A stretch of DNA of 5,367 nt, from contig JAISLJ010000119.1 of NCBI GenBank assembly GCA_031290955.1, positions 1 to 5,367 on the forward strand. Reading direction: 5' to 3'. Numbering within the stretch: position 1 is the stretch's first letter; each line of letters begins with the position of its first letter. The position numbers and the translations under genes are program-made. Positions 1-5,212 of the stretch are shown piece after piece. The notes under the pieces were generated by a model that saw only the letters and a program-made list of their open reading frames with translations, made no database searches and was not told the origin of the DNA. The DNA is from Zoogloeaceae bacterium. Lineage in GTDB: Bacteria; Pseudomonadota; Gammaproteobacteria; Burkholderiales; Rhodocyclaceae.

Positions 1-10
1 GGCGTCCGCC

Positions 11-61
11 GCCGTATGCCAATTGCCTACGGGCTACGCCCTCCGGCAATTGGCATACGGC
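11..61. repeat. Long nested palindrome, REP-like element
   Basis: Two perfectly complementary 17-base arms (11-27 and 45-61, beginning GCCGTATGCC and ending GGCATACGGC) enclose a second small stem, GGGC-TAC-GCCC, at 31-41. Symmetrical 3-base bulges (TAC and TCC) lie between the two stems, so a single strand could fold into an almost continuous hairpin. No T-run follows the hairpin in either direction, which argues against a simple intrinsic terminator even though it lies 3' of menA. The compact two-part stem resembles REP/BIME-type intergenic palindromes, but I cannot count other copies from this window. It may instead belong to the mobile-element edge suggested by the adjacent repeats. Confidence 0.75.
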
Positions 62-66
62 ACAAA

Positions 67-109
67 AAAGCGGACAATTTGAAAATCATGAAAGCGGACA
101 GATTCAAAA
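67..109. repeat. Two 19-bp direct repeats with AAAGCGGACA core
   Basis: Copy one is at 67-85 and copy two at 91-109. They match at 16 of 19 positions, share the full AAAGCGGACA core and end in AAAA, with a 24-base period. Closely spaced degenerate repeats of this kind occur inside the ends of some insertion sequences (the IS21 family is known for multiple terminal repeats) and are also typical of binding sites. No transposase is visible, so assignment to an IS end is inference. The block lies six bases from the palindrome at 11-61 and 65 bases beyond the menA stop codon. Confidence 0.6.
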
Positions 110-174
110 GCTCGTAACAGGTTTCCGGAGAAATTCATTCCGTCCGGACAAGGATGCAATCCTGCGCCGACGCC

Positions 175-1113
175 TCAACCGATCAATTGTCCCGCAGCGA
201 AGCCGCCGAGCGCCACGATGCTGATCTGGATGGCGATCCCCAGTTGCGCGCGAAATTGTTCCGGCTCCCGGTAGCGGAGCGCGGCCAGCGCGTTCTTGCA
301 GAAGAACGGCAGTGCCAGCAGGAAAAGCCAGACCCAGGGCCGTTGCTCGTCCAGCAGGCAGGCCGACCAGACAAGAAACGCGAAGCCCGCCGCCAGAAGC
401 GCAAGGTGATACCAGCGCGCGCCGCGCTCGCCTAGGCGGACGGCCAGGGTAATCTTGCCGTGCAGACGGTCTTCGCGCAGGTCGCGCATGTTGTTTACGT
501 TAAGGACGATGACGCACAACAATCCGCAGGCGGTTGCCGGTGCCAGCGTCTGCCAAGCAAAGGCGCGTGTTTGCAGATAGAAACTGCCGCAGACGGCCAC
601 CCAGCCGAAAAAGACGAGCACGGCCAGGTCGCCCAGGCCGTGGTAGCCGTAGGCGTGACGGCCCACGGTATAGGTAAGCGCCGCGACGAGCGAGACGAGG
701 CCCAATCCCAGGAAGACGAGGAAATCCGCAAGCGAGGCGCAGGCAAAGGCCATCAGGATGATGCCGGAGAACATCGCCAGCAGGGCCGTGACGCCGATGG
801 CCTTGCGCATTGCTTCTGGTGTAATCAGCCCCAGTTGCATCCCCCGCTTTGGCCCCAGACGTTGGGACGTGTCGGCGGACTTGGTGAAATCGCCATAGTC
901 ATTTGCCAGATTGGCGAGCAACTGCAACAGGATTGCTGTTGCCAATGTGAGCCAGAACACCGCGCCGCGCCACACCGCGCCCAGGGAGACGGCCAGCGCG
1001 TTGCCGGTCACGATGCCGCAACAGGCCAGCGGCAAGGTGCGCAGGCGCAGGGAGACGATCCAAGCGTAGATTGCATCCAGTCGGGGAGGAGTGTTCTCCA
1101 GGGGCATGGTCAT
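175..1113 (-). CDS. menA: 1,4-dihydroxy-2-naphthoate polyprenyltransferase (MenA)
   Basis: This integral membrane prenyltransferase of the UbiA superfamily attaches a polyprenyl chain to 1,4-dihydroxy-2-naphthoate, giving demethylmenaquinone in menaquinone synthesis. The 312-residue product matches the usual length (about 300) and closely resembles E. coli MenA as I recall it. The first Asp-rich motif is NLANDYGD (68-75), followed by RLGPKRGMQ (85-93); LTYTVG and GLGDLAVLVFFGW lie at 146-171. The second Asp motif is NNMRDLREDR (207-216), followed by GKITLAVRLGE. Both motifs bind Mg-diphosphate in this superfamily and both look intact. Several hydrophobic helices follow one another through the chain. 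The frame stays open 37 codons further upstream, but that extension is not MenA-like. I chose ATG at 1113; a second ATG at 1107 has better spacing from a weak GGGA and would give 310 residues. The upstream lectin-like gene is on the same strand 249 bases away, so co-transcription is possible but unproven. Confidence 0.95.
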   Translation of the reverse strand: MTMPLENTPPRLDAIYAWIVSLRLRTLPLACCGIVTGNALAVSLGAVWRGAVFWLTLATAILLQLLANLANDYGDFTKSADTSQRLGPKRGMQLGLITPEAMRKAIGVTALLAMFSGIILMAFACASLADFLVFLGLGLVSLVAALTYTVGRHAYGYHGLGDLAVLVFFGWVAVCGSFYLQTRAFAWQTLAPATACGLLCVIVLNVNNMRDLREDRLHGKITLAVRLGERGARWYHLALLAAGFAFLVWSACLLDEQRPWVWLFLLALPFFCKNALAALRYREPEQFRAQLGIAIQISIVALGGFAAGQLIG

Positions 1114-1362
1114 TTCCCGTGTTTTCGCGCAAGGGGCGAAGCCTACAGGAGAGAAAGAAGGAGAGCAAGGCATGTCCTGGCGGACGGCAGGGTAAACGTC
1201 CTCTATTTCCTTGGGTTCCGGCATGGAATTTGCGTAAAAGTGATTTTGGGAGAACAGTCATGTTTGCGAACCCGCATCCCTGTTTTGAGTGTCGCATACC
1301 GACAGCCTTTTACACCATTTTGCGCTGTGTAGATGCCTATGTCCGGCGGGGGGGATTGCTGT
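1114..1362. other. Intergenic region between the lectin-like gene and menA
   Basis: These 249 bases lie between two minus-strand genes. I see no convincing terminator after the lectin-like gene (no stem followed by a T-run) and no clear sigma-70 promoter for menA. On the minus strand a pyrimidine-rich tract (CTCTCCTTCTTTCTCTCCT, 1149-1167) lies about 35-55 bases before the menA start. Open frames crossing this region have no recognisable protein features. Confidence 0.4.
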
Positions 1363-2061
1363 TTAATCGGCAGCGAAGCAATAGAAGAATCCCGCGCCGC
1401 CCGTGCTCTCCAGATTGGCCTGGCTGCATCCGCGGCTGCCGTGGGCGGAATTCCACGAGGTGTTGCCGCCGCCGGTGCGGTCGAAATGCCCGACCTGGGC
1501 CGAGCCTTCGCCAGAACTGGTGTAGTTGTTGCAGGTGTGATCCGCGCCATCGGCAAAGGCGCGACCATCAGCCTGCGAACCCGTGAGGATGTCATGCTGG
1601 TTGGGCCGATCCCCGGCGCCCTTGATGGGTTCGCCCTTTTCGGTAAGTGCCGTGGTGCGGCTCAGGTTGTTGCCCAGACGGGCGAGTTCGAGCGTGTCGC
1701 CATGCAAATGGGCAAGGTCACGGGCAACCTGCGCGCCCCGCGCGTTGTGCCACGGACCTTTGCCAATACGGTCGCGGGCGTGGACGGCAGGCTGCCCGTC
1801 CTTTGCTTGGGCGCTCAGGTAGGCGTGCCATTCTTTCTTGGTGCTGCCGACCGCCTTGGCCAGCGACTGGCAACGAGCATCTGCCCCGGCGAGTCCGCCC
1901 AAGTTTGCGCCCTGACCGGAACCGGCGCTGGTGACGAAAAAACTGAGCGGCGCTTGCGGTTGCGCGCCGGGTTGCGGCTGTTGGGCCGCGACGTTGAGAG
2001 TAAGAGACCATGCCATGCCAAGACAAAAGGCCATGCGGGGGATCGTGAACTGTTGACGCAT
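1363..2061 (-). CDS. Secreted lectin-like protein (endostatin/DUF1554-like fold suspected)
   Basis: The 232-residue product begins with a Sec signal peptide: Arg at residues 2 and 9, a hydrophobic core at 11-22, and likely cleavage after NVAA at 26. A Gln/Pro-rich linker (27-38) leads into one domain starting SFFVTSAGSGQGANLGGLAG (40-59), then ADARCQ. Further blocks are ARDRIGKGPWHNARG (95-109), TALTEKGE (137-144), QHDILTGSQADGRAF (155-169), CNNYTSSGEG (177-186) and RGCSQ (210-214), ending GGAGFFYCFAAD. Similar exported proteins are commonly annotated as lectins, and the opening resembles endostatin-like/DUF1554 domains; this is from memory, not a search. The mature part has four cysteines (64, 177, 212, 228), enough for two disulphides, consistent with periplasmic or extracellular location. 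Ligand unknown. ATG at 2061 was chosen because AAGGA lies 8 bases upstream and the signal peptide starts there; the 67-codon upstream extension has neither. Confidence is high that it is a gene, lower for the lectin label. Confidence 0.88.
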   Translation of the reverse strand: MRQQFTIPRMAFCLGMAWSLTLNVAAQQPQPGAQPQAPLSFFVTSAGSGQGANLGGLAGADARCQSLAKAVGSTKKEWHAYLSAQAKDGQPAVHARDRIGKGPWHNARGAQVARDLAHLHGDTLELARLGNNLSRTTALTEKGEPIKGAGDRPNQHDILTGSQADGRAFADGADHTCNNYTSSGEGSAQVGHFDRTGGGNTSWNSAHGSRGCSQANLESTGGAGFFYCFAAD

Positions 2062-2093
2062 TGATGATTTCCTTGCTGATGAAGTGAATGAAT

Positions 2094-2129
2094 GGTGGAA
2101 CCAAGGTGGAACCAGACACTGAGACACTG
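2094..2129. repeat. Adjacent short tandem repeats upstream of the lectin-like gene
   Basis: On the plus strand GGTGGAACCA occurs at 2094-2103 and again at 2105-2114 (11-base period). GACACTG follows immediately at 2115-2121 and 2123-2129 (8-base period). Read in the direction of the lectin-like gene, the order is two CAGTGTCT units, two GGTTCCACC units, then ATTCATTCA, lying about 33-68 bases before the start codon in the likely promoter or leader. The arrangement could be paired regulator sites or traces of replication slippage; the sequence alone does not decide. Confidence 0.55.
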
Positions 2130-2527
2130 GCCTTCTCCCAAAGCAATCGGAGAGGATGCCAATGCAGAATATCCGCCAGCAACTTCTGTGCCGGTCATTG
2201 TGCCCGTGCTTGCCGGGCGTCGTGTGCGTCGGAGCGCGGCATAGGTGATGGCACGACAACACCCCCTGCTGGCAGGATTGCTGTTTTCGCAGCAGACATG
2301 GCCTGCGGATTTTCCCTTGACTTGGGAAGGCCGATTGCGGTCAAGCGCCTCCATCCCATGTCGCCGCGCCGCTTGCCGGGGTGCGGTTCGATGTTTTGTA
2401 AGGACGAAAGCCGGGGTGGCGCGCTTATTGCTGAACCGGTGGTGACTGGAGAAAAACTTCCGGATTCCGTTGTGTGCCTTGGGAAGGATGAAACACACCG
2501 GATTTCCTTTTTGCCCTGCAATTTTTT

Positions 2528-2531
2528 GGAG
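2528..2531 (+). promoter_or_regulatory. Ribosome binding site of the rhodanese-like gene
   Basis: GGAG lies eight bases before the ATG at 2540, within an A/T-rich leader. It supports the start that gives an intact signal peptide. Confidence 0.7.
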
Positions 2532-2539
2532 ATATTTGT

Positions 2540-3031
2540 ATGCGTGTCATCAACATCCTGCTGGCTGCGGCGTTCCTTGCGACCGTGCCCGGCTTTTCCG
2601 GAGCGCAACAACAGGCGGCTTCCGGCGGGCAGCGTGCCTACCAGCCGCCGCCTTGGACCTACAAGACCCCGCAATTGAAACGCGCGGAAATCGATGCCTT
2701 GCTCGCCAAGCCTGGTGAAGTCGTCGTTCTGGATGTGCGCCGTCCGGATGAGCTGATTACCAAGGGAAGTTTTCCGGCCTTTCTCAACATCCAGTTGAAA
2801 GAACTGGAAAGCAATCTGGGTTATATCCCCAAGGAACGCAGCATCATCACGGTTTCCAACCGGGCGCATCGCGCCGGAGCGGCGGGTGATCTGCTTTCCG
2901 GCAAGGGCTATCGCGTTGTGGGCGCGGCCGGGACGCTGGATTACGAGGATGAAGGCGGAACCATCGCTCGCATCACACCACCTGCACCCACGACGGCCCG
3001 TCAAACACCTCCGCCTCCGGGACAACCGTAA
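2540..3031 (+). CDS. Exported rhodanese-like protein lacking the catalytic cysteine
   Basis: The 163-residue product starts with a signal peptide (hydrophobic core at 4-16, likely cleavage near SGA at 20-22). A linker with PPPW (36-39) leads into a rhodanese-like domain at about 45-140. Family landmarks are VVVLDVRRPDE (61-71), FPAFLNIQ (78-85) and the active-site loop ITVSNRAHRAG (103-113), followed by DLLSGKGYRVVGAAG. In active rhodaneses this loop is C-x4-R and carries the persulphide. Here the Cys position is Ser106, with Arg111 in place, and the whole predicted protein contains no cysteine. Sulphur transfer by the standard mechanism therefore looks impossible, so the domain may bind a ligand or partner instead. 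The C-terminus is Pro/Thr-rich (147-163). The gene has its own upstream gap and is followed by a strong terminator, suggesting a monocistronic unit. Periplasmic location is inferred. Confidence 0.88.
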   Translation: MRVINILLAAAFLATVPGFSGAQQQAASGGQRAYQPPPWTYKTPQLKRAEIDALLAKPGEVVVLDVRRPDELITKGSFPAFLNIQLKELESNLGYIPKERSIITVSNRAHRAGAAGDLLSGKGYRVVGAAGTLDYEDEGGTIARITPPAPTTARQTPPPPGQP

Positions 3032-3091
3032 TCCCGACTGACAGTATTCTTCATTTTTGGTTCATCTCTCCTTGCCCTTTTGGCTCCTCGA

Positions 3092-3127
3092 TCTCTCCCG
3101 GAATTCTGTTCCGGGGGAGACTTTTTT
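3092..3127 (+). terminator. Intrinsic terminator after the rhodanese-like gene
   Basis: A 12-bp stem (3092-3103 with 3109-3120; one G-U wobble) closes on the loop TTCTG. One base then precedes six T residues at 3122-3127. It starts 61 bases after the stop codon and should separate this gene from the PepSY gene. Confidence 0.92.
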
Positions 3128-3356
3128 GCGCCACAACAAATGACAAAAAGATGTTATCGCGATGTTGGCATCAAGGCAGCAACAAAGACCAATGCGCTGG
3201 AATGCCAGCAGAAAAACCGGACACAGATTTCCTTTTACCATGACCGTTGATCCGTAACCGATTGAATTTCAATGATTTTTGTGTAGAAATTCCATTTTGC
3301 GCCCATCTGGCACGGCTGCTGCTCATACCCTCCGTTTTTCTTTTGGGGAGTCTTTT
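3128..3356. promoter_or_regulatory. AT-richer leader region of the PepSY gene
   Basis: The 229 bases between the terminator and the PepSY start should hold its promoter; they are visibly richer in A/T than the flanking coding sequence. An inverted repeat, GAATTTC at 3264-3270 and GAAATTC at 3286-3292, has arms 22 bases apart and could be an operator. I see no good match to a Fur box and no unambiguous -35/-10 pair. The Shine-Dalgarno GGGGAG at 3345-3350 sits six bases before the ATG at 3357 and decides the start. Confidence 0.4.
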
Positions 3357-4937
3357 ATGAATTTCAAACGTTTGATGTTTTTCCTGCACCGTTGGCTTGG
3401 CGTCATCACGGCTGTCTTAATGCTGATGTGGTTCGTGACTGGCTTGGTGATCGTCTATTCCAGCTATATGTATCAGGATCGTCTCCAGCAGCTTCAGCAT
3501 GCCGCGCCGCTCAATGTTGAACCGGGCTGGCTTGGCTTTGGCCGGGCCTGGACGGAAAGCGCCGACGCGCGCGCGGCGGCTGCCGATGCCGAACAGGTCG
3601 GTATTGTCGAAGCCCGCCTCTTGCGCCAGAGCGGTCATCCCGTATGGCTTGCCGAGGATACGCAGGGCGGACGCCACGCCATTTCCGCCCGGGATGGGCG
3701 TCCCTGGCGGGCCACGCCCGAGATTGCGCTTGCCGTTACGACGGAGTGGCTGGCGCGTGAGGGGCGGACGGATGCCGTGCTCCGTCATGTGGAAACCGTG
3801 GAAAAACCCTCCATCCTTCAGGGAGGGCAGGGAGCCTTGGCGCCCTTTCACCGTATCGCCGTGGAAAACGGCACTTGGGGGGAGGAGTTCCTCATTTCCG
3901 CGAAAACGGGGGAAGTTGTCCACGTTTCCAGCCGTCTGGGGCGCGCTTCCTACTGGGCAGGGAACTGGCTGCACCTATTTCGCTTTGTGGATCTTTTTGG
4001 CTGGGGCAAATTGCGCACGGATTTCCTGTTCTGGACCATCACTCTATCGTTCATCGCTTGCGTGACGGGACTTCTCGTTGCCTGGTGGCGTTGGCGCCCG
4101 GGCTGGTTCGGCACGAAAACCTACAACGATGGGCGCGTTCATCCCTACCGGGCATTCTGGTTCCGTTGGCATTTCTGGGCAGGCTTGATCGGCGGTATCG
4201 TTGCTACCCTGTGGGCTTTGAGCGGTGTCATCAGCTCCTTGCAAACGAACCTCTTTTCCCCAGCCAATCCCACCCGGGACGCCCTGCAAAGTTATTACGG
4301 CGCGGGGATTCCGGATGCGGTGCGCAACTGGGAACCGGTCGCGCCGCAAATTCCCGGCGCGGAGGAGGTCGTCCAGCTTGCCTGGAGCCGCTTGGGCGAC
4401 GAAGCCGCGCTGGTGGCGCACAAGGGAAATGGCGAGCGTGTGCGCGTGGATTCCGCGCCCTTTTCCGAGGCGGGGATTACCGCCGCCATCGGACGGCTGA
4501 CGCAAACGGATGCCACGACGGCAAGGCAGGTAGAACTGCTCGACACCTATGACAACTATTATTACCTGCGTCATCGCCGGGGCGCCTATGACCGTTCCCT
4601 GCCGGTGCTGCGTGTGCGTCTGGAGGATGCTGCCAAGACCCATGTCTATCTTGATCCGCTCAGCGGTCGCATGCTGCTCAGGAATGACCAGGGACGCCGC
4701 CAGTATCGCTGGCTCTTCTCTGCGATCCACCATTGGGATCTTCCCGTTTTGTACAAGCGCCCCCTGTGGGATGCCTGGATGCTCGTCTGGCTCGCCTTTG
4801 GGTTGGTTCTGGGGGTAAGTTCCGTCGTCCTGGGCGTAAAGCGCCTCCAGAGCACATTCCGCCGCAAGGCCAGCAGTGCCACGCGCGAGCAGAAAATTCC
4901 CGCCCCGGTACTGGCGATTGAGGATCAGGTCGGCTAA
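3357..4937 (+). CDS. PepSY-associated four-helix inner-membrane protein
   Basis: The 526-residue protein fits the PepSY_TM type (iron-regulated membrane proteins and reductases of the PiuB/FoxB kind). Predicted helices are at about 15-36, 224-246, 273-297 and 472-494, with two large periplasmic regions (37-222 and 298-471). The short Arg/Lys-containing N-terminus and the FRRK tail (501-504) suit cytoplasmic ends. Family-like landmarks are FFLHRWLG near the start (His11), NWLHLFRF (His206), FRWHFWAG (His272) and AIHHWDLP (His458/459). Histidines at helix ends bind haem in studied relatives that reduce siderophore iron; that role is inferred here. The segment EEFLISAKTGEVV (176-188) and the HVYLDPLSGRML block (429-440) look like PepSY-type strands. 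I chose ATG at 3357 because GGGGAG precedes it and the family N-terminus begins there; the frame is open 26 codons further upstream without such support. No TonB-dependent receptor or siderophore gene adjoins it, so the substrate is unknown. Confidence 0.9.
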   Translation: MNFKRLMFFLHRWLGVITAVLMLMWFVTGLVIVYSSYMYQDRLQQLQHAAPLNVEPGWLGFGRAWTESADARAAAADAEQVGIVEARLLRQSGHPVWLAEDTQGGRHAISARDGRPWRATPEIALAVTTEWLAREGRTDAVLRHVETVEKPSILQGGQGALAPFHRIAVENGTWGEEFLISAKTGEVVHVSSRLGRASYWAGNWLHLFRFVDLFGWGKLRTDFLFWTITLSFIACVTGLLVAWWRWRPGWFGTKTYNDGRVHPYRAFWFRWHFWAGLIGGIVATLWALSGVISSLQTNLFSPANPTRDALQSYYGAGIPDAVRNWEPVAPQIPGAEEVVQLAWSRLGDEAALVAHKGNGERVRVDSAPFSEAGITAAIGRLTQTDATTARQVELLDTYDNYYYLRHRRGAYDRSLPVLRVRLEDAAKTHVYLDPLSGRMLLRNDQGRRQYRWLFSAIHHWDLPVLYKRPLWDAWMLVWLAFGLVLGVSSVVLGVKRLQSTFRRKASSATREQKIPAPVLAIEDQVG

Positions 4938-4986
4938 AAGGAGCCTGCGGACGGTCATTCCCCTTCATCAAGCCAAGACGCTTGTT

Positions 4987-5012
4987 CTCTCCCTTGTGAA
5001 AACGCGGGAGAG
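4987..5012. repeat. Small inverted repeat downstream of the PepSY gene
   Basis: CTCTCCC at 4987-4993 pairs with GGGAGAG at 5006-5012 around a 12-base loop; the sequence after it (CAATCTTT) is only weakly T-rich. It may be an accessory hairpin ahead of the stronger terminator at 5026-5059. Confidence 0.4.
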
Positions 5013-5025
5013 CAATCTTTCCTCC

Positions 5026-5059
5026 TCCCCTGCCTGGCGCTTGGCAGGGGATGTTTTTT
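5026..5059 (+). terminator. Intrinsic terminator after the PepSY gene
   Basis: A perfect 9-bp GC-rich stem, TCCCCTGCC (5026-5034) with GGCAGGGGA (5043-5051), has an 8-base loop and is followed by TG and six T residues (5054-5059). It insulates groES from upstream transcription. Confidence 0.92.
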
Positions 5060-5095
5060 GTTTGCTGGACTTGCAAAAATATTTCTCCTCCAACG

Positions 5096-5123
5096 CTTGA
5101 AATCCGCTTTTGCCGCCCCTATT
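5096..5123 (+). promoter_or_regulatory. Sigma-32 (RpoH)-like heat-shock promoter of groES
   Basis: CTTGAAA at 5096-5102 is a perfect match to the sigma-32 -35 consensus. A 13-base spacer leads to CCCCTATT (5116-5123), close to the CCCCATNT -10 consensus. Position and spacing fit the well-known control of groE in proteobacteria. This supports heat-inducible groES transcription by RpoH, with RpoH itself not visible here. Confidence 0.75.
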
Positions 5124-5125
5124 AT
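5097..5125 (+). promoter_or_regulatory. Overlapping sigma-70-like promoter of groES
   Basis: TTGAAA (5097-5102) and TATTAT (5120-5125) are separated by exactly 17 bases, each matching the housekeeping consensus at five of six positions. Transcription would start near 5132, inside the CIRCE element. This could supply basal expression that HrcA represses. Confidence 0.75.
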
Positions 5126-5151
5126 TAGCACTCGTCGGCGATGAGTGCTAA
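5125..5151. promoter_or_regulatory. CIRCE operator (HrcA binding site)
   Basis: TTAGCACTC (5125-5133), nine spacer bases and GAGTGCTAA (5143-5151) match the CIRCE consensus exactly, with perfect 9-base arms. HrcA binds CIRCE to repress groE and dnaK operons and releases it under stress. The element overlaps the last base of the sigma-70-like -10 and the predicted transcription start, an ideal position to block initiation. Confidence 0.97.
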
Positions 5152-5197
5152 CAAACGGGTTGGCGCTCACGTCATTTTCCATCCCATTCATTTGACT

Positions 5198-5204
5198 GGA
5201 GGAG
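5198..5204 (+). promoter_or_regulatory. Strong ribosome binding site of groES
   Basis: GGAGGAG is a near-perfect Shine-Dalgarno sequence eight bases before the ATG at 5213, in keeping with a highly expressed chaperonin. Confidence 0.85.
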
Positions 5205-5212
5205 TTTCATCC

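Larger units (their letters stand above)
2062..2539. other. Gene-free divergent intergenic region
   Basis: This 478-base stretch separates the divergent lectin-like (minus) and rhodanese-like (plus) genes and should hold promoters for both, though I could not identify a convincing -35/-10 pair on either strand. Open frames here are short, or continue out of frame from neighbouring genes, and lack a Shine-Dalgarno sequence and recognisable motifs. Visible structure is limited to the tandem repeats at 2094-2129 and a 5-bp stem with a 7-base loop at 2202-2218 that has no T-run. Confidence 0.5.

Noticed and set aside
11..109. CRISPR array at the left edge
   Set aside because: There are only two imperfect repeats at a 24-base period, with no spacers of typical length and no cas genes.
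124..148. TCCGGA...TCCGGA dyad just downstream of menA as a terminator
   Set aside because: The stem is only six bases, with a 13-base loop and no T-run in the direction of menA transcription.
460..1332. 290-codon plus-strand open frame opposite menA
   Set aside because: It is antisense to a confidently identified gene, has an atypical Gln/His/Arg-rich composition and shows no domain; it reflects the GC-rich codon pattern of menA.
1333..2064. 243-codon plus-strand open frame opposite the lectin-like gene
   Set aside because: The minus frame has a signal peptide, a Shine-Dalgarno sequence and recognisable domain blocks; the plus frame has none.
2195..3025. 276-codon minus-strand open frame across the divergent region and the rhodanese-like gene
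   Set aside because: It is antisense to the supported rhodanese-like gene, is Arg/Ser-rich and has no recognisable motif; the part in the intergenic region also lacks gene signals.
3140..3250. 36-codon small open frame between the first terminator and the PepSY gene
   Set aside because: It has no Shine-Dalgarno sequence, starts just after a terminator with no clear promoter and encodes nothing recognisable; it is likely chance in AT-richer DNA.
3279..3356. Upstream in-frame ATG that would lengthen the PepSY protein by 26 residues
   Set aside because: It has no ribosome binding site, and the extension is not family-like, whereas GGGGAG sits six bases before the ATG at 3357.
3128..3356. Fur box upstream of the PepSY gene
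   Set aside because: No stretch matches the GATAATGATAATCATTATC consensus well enough; iron control is expected from the family but is not visible here.
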